Positions 8,562 through 17,234 of a DNA stretch of 64,000 nt are shown piece by piece. The stretch comes from Streptomyces sp. DvalAA-43. Lineage in GTDB: Bacteria; Actinomycetota; Actinomycetes; Streptomycetales; Streptomycetaceae. The position numbers were made by a program, and so were the translations under genes. The notes below the pieces were generated by a model. That model was not told the origin of the DNA. It ran no database searches and saw nothing but the letters and a program-made list of their open reading frames with translations. Every line of letters begins with the position of its first letter. The first letter of the stretch is position 1. Location: contig NZ_FMBW01000044.1 in assembly GCF_900091725.1 (NCBI RefSeq), positions 372,001 to 436,000 of the forward strand. Reading direction: 5' to 3'.

Positions 8562-9002
8562 TCAGTACCAGCCGTTGGACTGCCAGAAAGACCAGGCGGC
8601 ACACGGGCTGCCGTAGCGGGAGTTCATGTAGTCCATGCCCCACTTGATCTGGGTGGTGGGGTTGGTCTGCCAGTCGGCACCGGCGGAGGCCATCTTCGAG
8701 CCGGGCAGGGCCTGCACGAGACCGTAGGCGCCCGAGGAGGCGTTGGTGGCGGTGTGGTTCCAGCCACTCTCGTGCTGGACGATGTTGCTGAAGCACTGGT
8801 ACTGCGCGGCGTCGCCGATCATCGACTTCGCCGTGGCCTGCGCGCTCGCCGCGACGGTCGTCGGCGCGGCGGCCGGAGCGGCCATGGCCGGGGTGACGCC
8901 GAGGCCCAGGCCGGTGGCGCCGAGGAGCACGGCGGCGCCGGCGACGGCGGACTTGCGGCGGGCGGTGCGGGGCTTGGCGAGGAGGTTACGGGCGAACGAC
9001 AC
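8562..9002 (-). CDS. secreted lytic-transglycosylase-like (SLT-domain) protein
   Basis: A 146-residue secreted protein. A basic N-terminus and the hydrophobic run AVAGAAVLLGATGLGLGV end in an AMAAPA signal-peptidase site near residue 42. The mature part, residues of about 60-146, is a minimal goose-lysozyme/SLT fold: NIVQHESGWNHTATNASSGAYGLVQALPGSKMA carries the catalytic-type Glu (HESGW) and the conserved SGAYGLVQ strand; WGMDYMNSRYGSPCAAWSFW closes it. Such proteins cut or bind peptidoglycan during growth. It is short, with no LysM or other wall-binding domain. Two Cys residues may form a disulphide. A strong terminator follows. Confidence 0.85.
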   Translation of the reverse strand: MSFARNLLAKPRTARRKSAVAGAAVLLGATGLGLGVTPAMAAPAAAPTTVAASAQATAKSMIGDAAQYQCFSNIVQHESGWNHTATNASSGAYGLVQALPGSKMASAGADWQTNPTTQIKWGMDYMNSRYGSPCAAWSFWQSNGWY

Positions 9003-9322
9003 AGAGAGACCTAACGTCGGGTACGGGGGAGTCGCGGGCCGGTCCGGATCGTGCGGTGGTGCGGGTGGACCGGTCTTCGTCGACCGCGGTCCGGTTCGGC
9101 GGACCCTGCGGTGCTCGGCGACTCATCCAGTGTTAGCGGCGGCCTTCAACCATCGCAACGACCCCGGGTACGAGCCCGCCTAGCACCCGGACCCGAAGGA
9201 CCCGGGCCGCCCCGGCCGCCCCGGAGGCATCGTGGCAGGTCGGCGTCGGCGCGCGGGCGCGGGGCCCGGCCCGGGGCGGCTACTACCTCCGGTAGTGGTG
9301 GACCAAGGTCCTGTGGGGGCCC
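9003..9322. other. 320-base intergenic region upstream of the SLT-domain gene
   Basis: No coding region seen. The leftward SLT gene's promoter must lie here; TTGAAG followed by a TA-rich patch near 9130-9150 is a possible promoter. Two palindromes sit at the far end, just past the ECF operon: ACTACC-TCC-GGTAGT (9282-9296) and GGACC-AA-GGTCC (9300-9311). They could be an operator pair or part of the ECF operon's 3' end. I looked for the c-di-AMP riboswitch common before Streptomyces wall hydrolases and did not find its conserved blocks. Confidence 0.5.
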
Positions 9323-10141
9323 TCACTCGCGGGGAGCGTCAAATGTGACCTGGGCCTCGAAGTTGGCGCGGCGGGTGGCCCGGCGCAGCGCCTTCAGCAG
9401 CGGCGAACCCACGGCCAGCGTCAGTACCGCGGTGAGCACCGCCCGGCCCAGGTCCCAGCCGAGCGAGGTGGCCACGCAGTACGCGAGGAAGCGGACCAGG
9501 TTGTCCGCCAGGGGGTCGCCCGCGTGGAACGAGATGCCCGAGCCGGCCGGGGGCACCATCGTCCAGCCGTACAGGTTCATCACCGTGCCGTACGCGAACG
9601 ACGCCACGAACCCGTACCCCGCCAGCGTCAGCAGCTCGGCCCGCCCGCGCAGCCGGTCCGGGCCCGGCAGCAGGCCCGCGCCCATCGCGAACCAGCTCAT
9701 CGACAGCATCTGGAACGGCATCCACGGCCCCACCCCGCCGGTGAGCAGCGCGGAGGCGAACATGGTCACCGAGCCGAGCACGAAGCCGAAGCCCGGCCCG
9801 AGCACCCGGCCGCTCAGCACCATCAGGAAGAACATCGGCTCCAGCCCCGCCGTGCCCGCCCCCAGCGGGCGCAGCGCCGCGCCGACCGCGGCCAGCACCC
9901 CCAGCATCGCCACCGCCTTCGCGTCCAGGCCGGAGTCCGCGATCATCGCGACGACCACCCCGACCAGCAGCGGCAGCAGCGCGGCGAACAGCCACGGCGC
10001 GTCCCGCGAGTGCGCCAGCCCGGCACCGGGGTCGGCCAGCAGCGGCCAGCCGAACGCGATCACCCCGATCGCGCTGACGAGGACGAGCGCGGCAAGCGCA
10101 CGCGGCCCGAGCCGTACCGGCCGCATCCGGCGCCCGCTCAC
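9323..10141 (-). CDS. ECF transporter S component (predicted cobalamin-type)
   Basis: A 272-residue integral membrane protein with about six hydrophobic segments, including GGVGPWMPFQMLSMSWFAMGAG and FGFVLGSVTMFASALL, typical of ECF substrate-capture subunits. It ends the leftward operon and starts by GTGA overlap (GTG at 10141) with the ATPase reading frame, so translation is coupled. Known ECF systems pair an S component with EcfT and two ATPases, all present here, and the operon is headed by a cobalamin riboswitch. I therefore infer cobalamin, a corrinoid or cobinamide as substrate (CbrT-like). Cobalt is less likely because no CbiN or CbiM-type sequence is seen. Confidence 0.8.
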   Translation of the reverse strand: MSGRRMRPVRLGPRALAALVLVSAIGVIAFGWPLLADPGAGLAHSRDAPWLFAALLPLLVGVVVAMIADSGLDAKAVAMLGVLAAVGAALRPLGAGTAGLEPMFFLMVLSGRVLGPGFGFVLGSVTMFASALLTGGVGPWMPFQMLSMSWFAMGAGLLPGPDRLRGRAELLTLAGYGFVASFAYGTVMNLYGWTMVPPAGSGISFHAGDPLADNLVRFLAYCVATSLGWDLGRAVLTAVLTLAVGSPLLKALRRATRRANFEAQVTFDAPRE

Positions 10142-11866
10142 GACGGCTCTCCCAGCGCGGCGCGCACCTGCGGCACGGTCAGCCACTCCTGCGGGGCGAG
10201 GATCTTCGCGGTCTGCGGGGCGAACGCCGGGGACGACACCACCACCTGCCGGGTCTCCCCGTCCGCGACGATCTCCCCGTCGGCGAGGATCACCACCCGG
10301 TGCGCCAGCTCGGCGGCGAGCTCCACGTCGTGGGTGGCCAGCACGATCGCGTGCCCGTCGGCCGCGAGACCCCGGAGCACCCCGACCAGCCGGGCCTTCG
10401 CCGCGTAGTCCAGGCCGCGGGTCGGCTCGTCCAGGAGCAGCAGCGGGGGCCGGGCGGTGAGCACGACGGCCAGGGCGAGCGCGAGGCGCTGGCCCTCGGA
10501 GAGATCACGGGGGTGGGTGTCGTCCGGCACGCCCGGCAGCAGCTCGGAGACCAGCGCCCGGCAGCTGCCCGGGGCGGCGCCCGCGTCGCCGTCGGCCGCG
10601 GCGCACTCGGCGGCGACGGTGTCCGCGTACAGCAGATCGCGTGGCTCCTGCGGTACCAGACCGACCCGGCGCACCATCTCGCGCGGCTCGGTGCGGTGCG
10701 GGGTCCGGCCGCCGACCAGGACGGTGCCGCTGGTGGGCTCGACCATGCCGACGAGCGTGGCCAGCAGGGTGGACTTGCCCGCGCCGTTGCGCCCCATCAG
10801 GGCGACGGTCTCGCCGGGGGCGACGGTGAGCGTCACCCGGCGCAGCGCCTCGACGCGCCCGCGCCGTACGCCGAGCCGCTCGACCCGGGCCGTGGCACCG
10901 GCGACCGGCCCGGGAACGTCGGCGGTGCGCGCGCCGCGGCCCAGCAGCCGGGCCAGGGCGCCGCGCCGGCACGGGGGAGGCGGCCGGGGCGGGAGCGGCC
11001 ACCGGATCCGGGGCGGGAGCGGACACCGGTTCCGGGGCGGGCGGGCGCACCGACGCCAGCCGCGCGCGCAGGTCCGCCGCCCGGCGCCGCGCGTCGCGGA
11101 CCGAGAGCGGCAGCGGCTTCCACCCCGCCAGCCTGCCCAGCGCGACGACCGGCGGGTGGACCGGAGAGACGGCCATGACGTCCGCGGGCGCGCCCATGAC
11201 CGGGGCGGCGCCCGGCGACGGCAGCAGGATCACCCGGTCCGCGTACTGGACGACCCGCTCCAGCCGGTGCTCCGCCATCAGGACCGTCGTACCCAGGTCG
11301 TGCACCAGCCGTTGCAGCACGGCGAGGACCTCCTCGGCCGCCGCCGGGTCCAGCGCGGAGGTCGGCTCGTCGAGGACCAGGACCTTCGGGTGCGGGGTGA
11401 GCACGGAGCCGATCGCGACCCGCTGCTGCTGGCCGCCGGAGAGCGTGGCGATCGGCCGGTCGCGCAGCCCGGCGAGCCCCAGCAGGTCGAGGGTCTCCTC
11501 GACCCGCCGCCGCATCACGTCGGGGGCGAGCCCCAGCGACTCCATGCCGTACGCCAGCTCGTCCTCGACCGTGTCGGTGACGAAGTGGGAGAGCGGGTCC
11601 TGGCCCACCGTGCCGACCAGATCCGCGAGTTCACGCGGTTTGTGGGTACGGGTGTCGCGCCCGTCGACCGTGACCCGGCCGCTCAGCGTGCCGCCGGTGA
11701 AGTGCGGCACCAGGCCGGACACGGCACCCAGCAGCGTGGACTTGCCGACCCCGGACGGGCCGACGAGCAGCACCAACTCGCCCTCGGGAACGGTCAGATC
11801 GACCCCGGTCAGGGTGGGGTGCTCCGTTCCCTCGTAGCGCACCGAGACCTGCTCGAACCGGATCAC
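10138..11866 (-). pseudogene. fused two-domain ECF ATPase (EcfAA'), frameshifted as read
   Basis: Two ABC ATPase domains. Domain 1 (from GTG 11866) has Walker A GPSGVGKST, signature LSGGQQQR, Walker B VLVLDEPT and switch His in MAEHRLE. Domain 2 has Walker A GRNGAGKST, signature LSEGQRLALA, Walker B LLLLDEPT and switch His in ATHDVE. Domain 1 continues into a Pro/Ala linker (about 11040-10980); the frame then changes, and domain 2 resumes as ARLLGRGARTADVPGPV. The span, 1729 bases, is 3x576+1, so one extra base separates the halves, most likely near the five-G run at 10973-10977. Without correction, domain 1 runs in a wrong frame to a stop near 10505, and domain 2 could start only at GTG 10836, losing its first strands. 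A true mutation, a sequencing error or programmed shifting are all possible. Confidence 0.75.
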
Positions 11867-13020
11867 TGGAACTCCTTGGAATACGGGTCGCCCGCCGACG
11901 GCGGCACGGGCGCCACCACCGCGGGCAGCAGCCCGATCAGCACCGCCGCCGCGGGCCACAGCGGAAGCACCGGCGCGACCAGCGGCACCACCCCGGGGTG
12001 CAGCGCCTCCCCGAGGACCCCGCCCGCCCAGATCATCGCCACCGCCACCGCGACCCCCGAACCCGCCACCAGCCAGGCCCGCGCACCCCACCGGTCGGGC
12101 CGGTAGCGGGTACGGACCGAGCGGGCCCCGCCGAGCCGCAGCCCGGCCATCGCGGCGACGAGCCCGGCGATCAGCAGCGGCAGCCCGTACCCGGCGCCCT
12201 GCGCGGCCAGCAGCCCGTACGTACCGGCGCACACGCCGAGCAGCCCGCCGAGGGTGAGGACGTTCGTGGTGTGCCGGACAGCGGGCGGGACCTGCGCGGT
12301 GCGCCCGTACCCCCGCGCGTCCATCGACGCCGCCACCGCGACCGACCGCTCCAGCGCGCCCTCCAGGACCGGCAGCCCGATCTGGAGGACCGCCTTGATG
12401 CCACCGGTCGGACGGCCCCGCAGCCGGCGCGCGGTGCGCAGCCGCATCACATCGGCGACCATGTTCGGCGCGAAGGTCATCGCGACGACGACGGCGACGC
12501 CCGCCTCGTACAGCGCTCCCGGCAGCGACTTCAGCAGCCGGGCCGGATTGGCGAGCGAGTTCGCCGCGCCGACACAGATCAGCAGCGTGGCCAGTTTCGC
12601 CCCGTCGTACAGCGCGAAGAGCAGCTGCTCGGCGGTGACCCGGCCGCCGATCCTGACCCCCTGTGCCCAGCCGGGCAGCGGCACCTCGGGGAGCGTGAAC
12701 AGCGGATGGGAACCGGGGATCGGCGAACCGAGGAAGACGGAGAAGACCAGCCGCACGCCGATGACGAACAGTCCGATCCTGATGAACGCCCCGTACGAAC
12801 GGGCCCACGGGGCATCCGTGCGGCGCGCCGCCACCACATAGCCGGCCACCCCCACCAGCAGCCCGAGCAGCAGCGGATTGGTGGTCCGGGAGGCGGCGGT
12901 GGCCAGGCCGAGCGCCCACAGCCACCAGGCGCCGGCGGGCAGCGCGTTGCTCCGGGTCGCCTCGGGGGCGCGCAGCGGACGGCGGCGCGCCAGGACCGCG
13001 GCGCCGGTCGGGGCGGTCAT
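11863..13020 (-). CDS. ECF transporter transmembrane subunit EcfT (CbiQ family)
   Basis: A 385-residue membrane protein. The N-terminal half carries hydrophobic segments (NALPAGAWWLWALGLATAA, SYGAFIRIGLFVIGVRLVFS). The central cytoplasmic coupling region has the family Ala-Arg-Gly motif in SMDARGYGR, preceded by TARRLRGRPTGGIK. EcfT transmits ATP hydrolysis to the S component. It is longer than a minimal EcfT owing to additional C-terminal hydrophobic segments (residues of about 270-370). It starts by ATGA overlap with the upstream anchored protein and ends in a GTGA overlap with the ATPase. The position in a riboswitch-led operon points to corrinoid uptake. Confidence 0.87.
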   Translation of the reverse strand: MTAPTGAAVLARRRPLRAPEATRSNALPAGAWWLWALGLATAASRTTNPLLLGLLVGVAGYVVAARRTDAPWARSYGAFIRIGLFVIGVRLVFSVFLGSPIPGSHPLFTLPEVPLPGWAQGVRIGGRVTAEQLLFALYDGAKLATLLICVGAANSLANPARLLKSLPGALYEAGVAVVVAMTFAPNMVADVMRLRTARRLRGRPTGGIKAVLQIGLPVLEGALERSVAVAASMDARGYGRTAQVPPAVRHTTNVLTLGGLLGVCAGTYGLLAAQGAGYGLPLLIAGLVAAMAGLRLGGARSVRTRYRPDRWGARAWLVAGSGVAVAVAMIWAGGVLGEALHPGVVPLVAPVLPLWPAAAVLIGLLPAVVAPVPPSAGDPYSKEFQ

Positions 13021-13712
13021 CCGCGGCGGCGGCGGGCCTGCACGACCGCGGCGATGCCGAGGAGGAGAACGGCGCCGATGCCGACGAGCACCCCGGCGGA
13101 CGGGCCACCGCCGGAACCGCCCGAGCCGGTGGCGGCCGGTGACGCGGGTGCGGACGCGGCGGGCGTGGCGTGCCCGTCGCCGGAGACCTGCTCGCCGCAG
13201 CCCGAGGCCGGGTAGCCGGTGATGGCGCAGAGCATCGCGTCGCTGCTGTACCGCAAGGGCTTGGCCACGGCGGCGAGCGCCTCGGCCGCACTGGCGTCGG
13301 GGCTCACCCGCGCGCACGCGGTGCGCGGCGCGGGCGGTGTCTCACCGGCCGGGGCGTCCGAGGCCGTGCCCGGGTCGATGACGAGCGCGATCCGCTTGGT
13401 GCCGTCCTTGGCCGGGGTGTCCGCGCAGATCTCCGCGAAGCCGGGGGCGCGGCGTGGCTTCGCCGAGTCCTGGGAGTCCTCGCTCACCGAGAACCGGAAG
13501 CCCTCCACCGCGCCGTCGTCGGGCCGGACCAGGGACGGGCCCTGGGTGGCGTACGTCCAGCCGGAGCCGGAGCCCTCCCAGAACGACCAGTACCGGTAGC
13601 CGGCCGCCTGGGCCGGTCCCGCGCCGAGCACGGCCAGGACGGCGCCCAGGGCCACCAGCAGCGCGGTGGCCCTGGGCGCCCGACCCACAGCCGCCTGTCC
13701 CGCCCGCCTCAC
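13017..13712 (-). CDS. secreted, C-terminally anchored protein of the B12-regulated operon
   Basis: A 231-residue protein: signal peptide (RATALLVALGAVLAVLGAGPAQAAG), an extracytoplasmic domain starting YRYWSFWEGSGSGWTYATQ with several conserved-looking Trp/Tyr and paired Cys, a Ser/Pro/Gly-rich stalk, then one membrane helix (GVLVGIGAVLLLGIAAVVQ) and a basic tail. It is thus displayed outside the membrane. It starts by GTGA overlap after the alpha-toroid gene. The aromatic-rich opening recalls small beta-domains that accompany DUF4430/transcobalamin-type proteins; I offer this as a hypothesis, not a domain call. The context (cobalamin riboswitch, ECF transporter) argues for capture or hand-over of a corrinoid. 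Confidence 0.7.
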   Translation of the reverse strand: MRRAGQAAVGRAPRATALLVALGAVLAVLGAGPAQAAGYRYWSFWEGSGSGWTYATQGPSLVRPDDGAVEGFRFSVSEDSQDSAKPRRAPGFAEICADTPAKDGTKRIALVIDPGTASDAPAGETPPAPRTACARVSPDASAAEALAAVAKPLRYSSDAMLCAITGYPASGCGEQVSGDGHATPAASAPASPAATGSGGSGGGPSAGVLVGIGAVLLLGIAAVVQARRRRG

Positions 13713-14983
13713 AGCTGCCTGTTCTTCCGGCGGCCGCTGATCAGGAAGAACGCGATCGCGGCGAGGACGAGGGCGATGCCGATGTACCACCACACGCCCC
13801 CGATCACATCGTCGCCGCTGTGGACCTGGTCCTTCTCGGTGGCCTCGTACCCGGTGTCGGCGGAGGGGTCGGGCGTGACGACGGCGGCGGGCTCGGGGCC
13901 AGCCGCGTTCAGCCGGGCGACCAGGTCGACGCCGCCGAAGTCGCGGGCGTCGTTGCCGGTCGCGTGGGCGGCCAGGATCAGCTGGGCGTACGCGGCGGGG
14001 CCGTTCTGCCCGGCCCAGTCCGTGGAGTTCTTCTCCAGCCAGGCGATCGCCCCGGCCGCCTCGTCCTGGTGGCCGGAGGCGGACAGCGCGACGACCGCGT
14101 CGGCGGTGTTGCCGAAGTCGGGCTGGGGGGTGGTGTCGGTGGCACCCGGCATCGGCGCCTGGTTCAGGTGGCCGCTCCCGGCGAGGGCGCCGGCGAGGTA
14201 GTGGGCGCCGTTCTGGGCGGCCTGCTCGGGCGTGAGGCCGGAGCCCGGGTGGCAGGCGGGCGCCTTGCCCGCGGCGTTGTTCCCGACGGCCATCGCCTTG
14301 CCCATGGTGCCGAGCACGGCGGCCGCCGTGGCGTCCGCGTTCGCGGTGAGCTTCCCCTTCTTGTCGGGCTGGTACGCGAAGGCACCGCCGTCCTTGCCGC
14401 CGCACGGGATCGCGAGCGCGAGCAGCGGGTCGTAGGGGGTCTTGCCGCCGGGGGTCGTGATGTCCGCGAGCCGCTGTCCCTGCCGGGCGAGGGCGCCGAT
14501 CACCAGGGAGGTGGAGTTGGCATCGCTGGGCGCGCCGGCGGTGTAGCCCCAGCCGCCGTCCTCGTTCTGCACGGACTTCAGCCAGCGCACCCCGTTGTTC
14601 ACGATGTCCCGGTGGCCGCCGACCTCGACCAGCGCCTGGGTGGCGGCCGCGGTGGCGTTGGTGTCCAGCACCGTCTTCGCGTCGCACGGCTTGGAGACAT
14701 CGGGCCGGAACGCGGCGTAGGCGCCGTTGGCGCACTGCTGGCCGATCAGCCAGTCCACCGACTTCCCGGCCGGGGTGACACCTTCGAGCCGCTGGGCGAG
14801 GAACGCCATCGACTGCCGCCACACCCCGTCGTAGGTGGGGTCCTTCGTGCCGTACAGCCCGGCGGGCAGCGCGGCGGACGGCGAGGGCGACGGGGACGGC
14901 GCGGCGACCGCGACCGGCGCTGCGGCCGCGCAGAGCACGGCGGCGGTGGCGGCGAGCGTTGCTGCGCTGCGGCGTACGGTCAT
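13709..14983 (-). CDS. secreted, membrane-anchored alpha-toroid (prenyltransferase/squalene-cyclase-like repeat) protein; candidate corrinoid binder
   Basis: A 424-residue protein, first gene after a cobalamin riboswitch. The signal peptide runs to AAPVAVAAP; a short PSPSPSPS stretch follows, then residues of about 40-350 with repeats like NGVRWLKSVQNEDGGWGYTA, SLVIGALARQG and GNTADAVVALSASG, the helical-hairpin pattern of terpenoid-cyclase/alpha6-alpha6 toroids. A linker with a predicted C-terminal helix (VWWYIGIALVLAAIAFFLI) and basic end anchor it. Animal intrinsic factor and transcobalamin bind B12 with an alpha6-alpha6 toroid, so this may be a surface corrinoid receptor feeding the ECF transporter. 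No enzymatic aspartate-rich motif is obvious. The ATG at 14983 is chosen because the signal peptide begins there. Confidence 0.78.
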   Translation of the reverse strand: MTVRRSAATLAATAAVLCAAAAPVAVAAPSPSPSPSAALPAGLYGTKDPTYDGVWRQSMAFLAQRLEGVTPAGKSVDWLIGQQCANGAYAAFRPDVSKPCDAKTVLDTNATAAATQALVEVGGHRDIVNNGVRWLKSVQNEDGGWGYTAGAPSDANSTSLVIGALARQGQRLADITTPGGKTPYDPLLALAIPCGGKDGGAFAYQPDKKGKLTANADATAAAVLGTMGKAMAVGNNAAGKAPACHPGSGLTPEQAAQNGAHYLAGALAGSGHLNQAPMPGATDTTPQPDFGNTADAVVALSASGHQDEAAGAIAWLEKNSTDWAGQNGPAAYAQLILAAHATGNDARDFGGVDLVARLNAAGPEPAAVVTPDPSADTGYEATEKDQVHSGDDVIGGVWWYIGIALVLAAIAFFLISGRRKNRQL

Positions 14984-15063
14984 GGCGGGCGGGGGCCTCT
15001 CCTGTGGGACGAACCGGGCACAGGCACGCTCAGGCACCAGGCTCCGGCTCCGTATTACCTCGA

Positions 15064-15222
15064 CGGTGCCGACCACCGGGAATCGGTGGTGCGAGCCGGT
15101 CACGACCGCGGACAGGGCATTCCGGCTCACCGTCTCCGAGACGGTTCACGGCTGCGTGGTCAGTGCCGGATTCGCACCGGCTTCCCCCTGAACGGGCATG
15201 ATGACGACCCGCACACTCTACC
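15064..15222 (-). promoter_or_regulatory. cobalamin (B12) riboswitch
   Basis: Read leftward from about 15222, the RNA shows the conserved cobalamin-aptamer order: GGGGGAAGCCGGTGCGAA followed by the complementary TCCGGC (stem within 15166-15182), then the core CACTGACCACGCAGCCGTGA (15165-15146), a short hairpin (CCGTCTC-GGAGACGG), and the B12-box-like GTGAGCCGGAATGCC (15131-15117). A further hairpin (CCACCG...CGGTGG, 15073-15089) follows. It ends about 80 bases before the start of the alpha-toroid gene, so B12 should repress the whole ECF operon. Outer limits are approximate. Confidence 0.88.
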
Positions 15223-15352
15223 GGGCGGTTCCGGACGGACCCCGGGGCGGCTTCGGCCGGGGCGGCCGGGAGGCCTGGTCGCCACGGGGCCATGCGGCCA
15301 CGCGGCCGGGCGGCCATGCGGAAAACCCACTGGCGGGCCCGGCCCCGCACGG

Positions 15353-15928
15353 ATGACCATGTCCCGCATGAATGATCACCCCGCACGCTGGAGCCAGGCG
15401 ACCGTCTACCCCGACATGTGGGCCGACCCGGACGACGACCCCCGCAACAAGGACGGCGACAGCCCGGACGGCGAGCTCCCGACGCTCCAGGACTTCCTCA
15501 CCGACTACCGCCTGACCCTGCGGATGAAGTGCGACGGCCTGGACGCGGAGCAGCTGGCCCGCCGGTCGGTCCCGCCGTCGACGCTGTCGCTGCTCGGTCT
15601 TCTCCGGCACTTCGCCGAGGTGGAACGGGACTGGCGCAACTGGATCACCGACGGTGAACCGCTGCCGAAGCTGTACGGCAAGCGGGACGCGGACTTCGAC
15701 GGAGCCGTCGCCGACCAGGCCGTGGTCGACGCCGCCTACGCCGACCTGGAGCGCGAGCAGGCCGCCACCGACGCCGTGCTCGCCGGGTACCAGGACCTGG
15801 GCGAGCGGCTGGGGAAGGACCGGATCTCGGTCCGGGAACTGCTGGTGCACCGGATAGAGGAGTACGCCCGCCACTGCGGGCAGGCCGACCTGCTGCGCGA
15901 GTGCATCGACGGAAGGGTGGGCCAGTGA
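15353..15928 (+). CDS. DinB-family (DUF664) protein
   Basis: A protein of about 190 residues, a four-helix DinB-like/DUF664 fold. LRLL-type helices carry the usual metal-ligand histidines: LLGLLRHFAEVERDWRN (His in helix 2) and ELLVHRIEEYARHCGQADLLRE (two His in the last helix). In actinobacteria this superfamily includes mycothiol-dependent enzymes and many of unknown function, so a thiol-transferase role is only possible. Three in-frame ATGs at 15353, 15359 and 15368 compete; none has a strong ribosome-binding site, and 15368 (MNDHP) may be the true one. Followed by a long terminator hairpin. Confidence 0.82.
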   Translation: MTMSRMNDHPARWSQATVYPDMWADPDDDPRNKDGDSPDGELPTLQDFLTDYRLTLRMKCDGLDAEQLARRSVPPSTLSLLGLLRHFAEVERDWRNWITDGEPLPKLYGKRDADFDGAVADQAVVDAAYADLEREQAATDAVLAGYQDLGERLGKDRISVRELLVHRIEEYARHCGQADLLRECIDGRVGQ

Positions 15929-15935
15929 GGTACGG

Positions 15936-15988
15936 GCGGTGAGCCGGGCGGGGCGGGACAGGACGGCCCGCCCCGCCCGGCTCACCGC
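15936..15988. terminator. long perfect hairpin, bidirectional terminator
   Basis: A 22-bp perfect stem (GCGGTGAGCCGGGCGGGGCGGG and its complement) with a 9-base loop fills almost the whole gap between the convergent DinB and MBL genes. Confidence 0.88.
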
Positions 15989-17098
15989 TCATACCGCGAG
16001 GTACGTCACCGGCTCGCTGCCCGGCACCGCCTCCGCGCGCCCGAGCTTCACCAGCCGCCGCAGATGTGCCTCCGCCTCCGAGACCGCGATGTTCCGGGAG
16101 CCGTGCGGGATCTGCTCCCAGGGCCGGTTCCACTCCATCCGCTCGGCCAGCTCCCACGGCGTCAGCGGCTCCGCCAGCAGCCCGAGCAGCCCGGTCAGCC
16201 GCTCCTCGTGATGGCCGAGGAGCTCCCGTACCCGCCCCGCCGCATCGGTGAAGGCGTACTGATGGGCGGGCAGCACCTCGGCGGCCCCGAGCCTGCCGAT
16301 GCGCTCCAGCGAGTCGAGGTAGTCGCCGAGGGGGTCGGTGGCCGTCGCGTCGTCCGGGTCCTCGTACAGCCCGATGTGGGGGCTGATCCCCGGCAGCAGA
16401 TGATCGCCCGAGAAGAGTCGCCCACGGCCCGGCAGATCCGCCGGATGCTCCTCCTCCAGATGCAGGCACACATGCCCCGGCGTGTGCCCCGGGGTCCAGA
16501 TCGCCCGCAGCCTGCGCCCGGCCAGATCGAGCAGCTCGCCGGGCACGATCTCCCGGTCCGGCAGCGCGGCCCGGGACCCCGGCAGGGTCCGTGTGCGGCC
16601 CCCGTCCGCCGCGGCGGCCCGCAACGGCGCGAGGTGCTCCTCGGGCGCGCCGACCGCGGTGAGCTTGGCCGCGAGGTACGTCAGCCACCTGCCGGGTTCG
16701 GACTCGCGGGTGCGGCGCACGATCGCGGTGTCCGCCGCGTGCATGGCGATCCAGGCCCCCGAGGCCTCCCGCACCTGCCCGGAGAGCCCGTGGTGGTCGG
16801 GGTGGTGGTGGGTGATGACCACCCCGTGGATCTCCGCCATCTCCGTACCGACGGCGGCGAGTCCGGCGCCGAGCGTGTCCCACGCCTCGGGATCGTCCCA
16901 CCCGGTGTCGATCAGGACCGGCCCGCGGTCGGTGTCCAGGACGTGTACGAGGGTGTGGCCGAGCGGATTGTCCGGGATGGGCACCTTGATGCTGTGCACG
17001 CCCCCGCCGTGGTCGGTCACCTGGGCCGTCCGTGGTCCAGCGAGGGGACGCCCCGCTCCGGCGGGGTGGGGGATCGCTTCCTTGGACTGCTCCGACAT
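15989..17098 (-). CDS. MBL-fold metallo-hydrolase
   Basis: A 369-residue metallo-beta-lactamase-fold hydrolase. The metal motif is ITHHHPDHHGLSG (HxHxDH), followed by further ligand regions TPGHTPGHVCLHL and FSGDHLLPGISPH, and a C-terminal winged-helix-like tail (PLTPWELAERMEWN ... AEAHLRRLVKLGRAEAV) as in LACTB2-like/RNase-Z-like members. The ATG at 17098 follows GGAGG by 6 bases. The substrate cannot be read; thioester (including acyl-CoA) and lactone hydrolysis are known in the family. A KstR-like box lies about 137-150 bases upstream, so a role in steroid or lipid CoA metabolism is possible. Confidence 0.83.
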   Translation of the reverse strand: MSEQSKEAIPHPAGAGRPLAGPRTAQVTDHGGGVHSIKVPIPDNPLGHTLVHVLDTDRGPVLIDTGWDDPEAWDTLGAGLAAVGTEMAEIHGVVITHHHPDHHGLSGQVREASGAWIAMHAADTAIVRRTRESEPGRWLTYLAAKLTAVGAPEEHLAPLRAAAADGGRTRTLPGSRAALPDREIVPGELLDLAGRRLRAIWTPGHTPGHVCLHLEEEHPADLPGRGRLFSGDHLLPGISPHIGLYEDPDDATATDPLGDYLDSLERIGRLGAAEVLPAHQYAFTDAAGRVRELLGHHEERLTGLLGLLAEPLTPWELAERMEWNRPWEQIPHGSRNIAVSEAEAHLRRLVKLGRAEAVPGSEPVTYLAV

Positions 17099-17234
17099 CA
17101 ACTGCCTCCATGGATCTGCACGGTTGAGCTGTGTCACGGGCGAGGACGTGACGGGACCTGTCGCGTGTGTACGGCGATCACGTCGGCGCAGTGAACGTCA
17201 TCAGCAGGGCCGGCTGCGTCGCCTCCACTGTAAC

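Noticed and set aside
9003..9322. Possible c-di-AMP (ydaO-type) riboswitch before the SLT-domain gene
   Set aside because: The conserved blocks of that riboswitch were not found on the minus strand; only ordinary hairpins are present.
10834..10836. Second ECF ATPase as an independent gene starting at GTG 10836
   Set aside because: This start would drop the first strands of the ABC domain, which are present in the same frame upstream (ARLLGRGARTADV...); a frameshifted fusion explains the data better.
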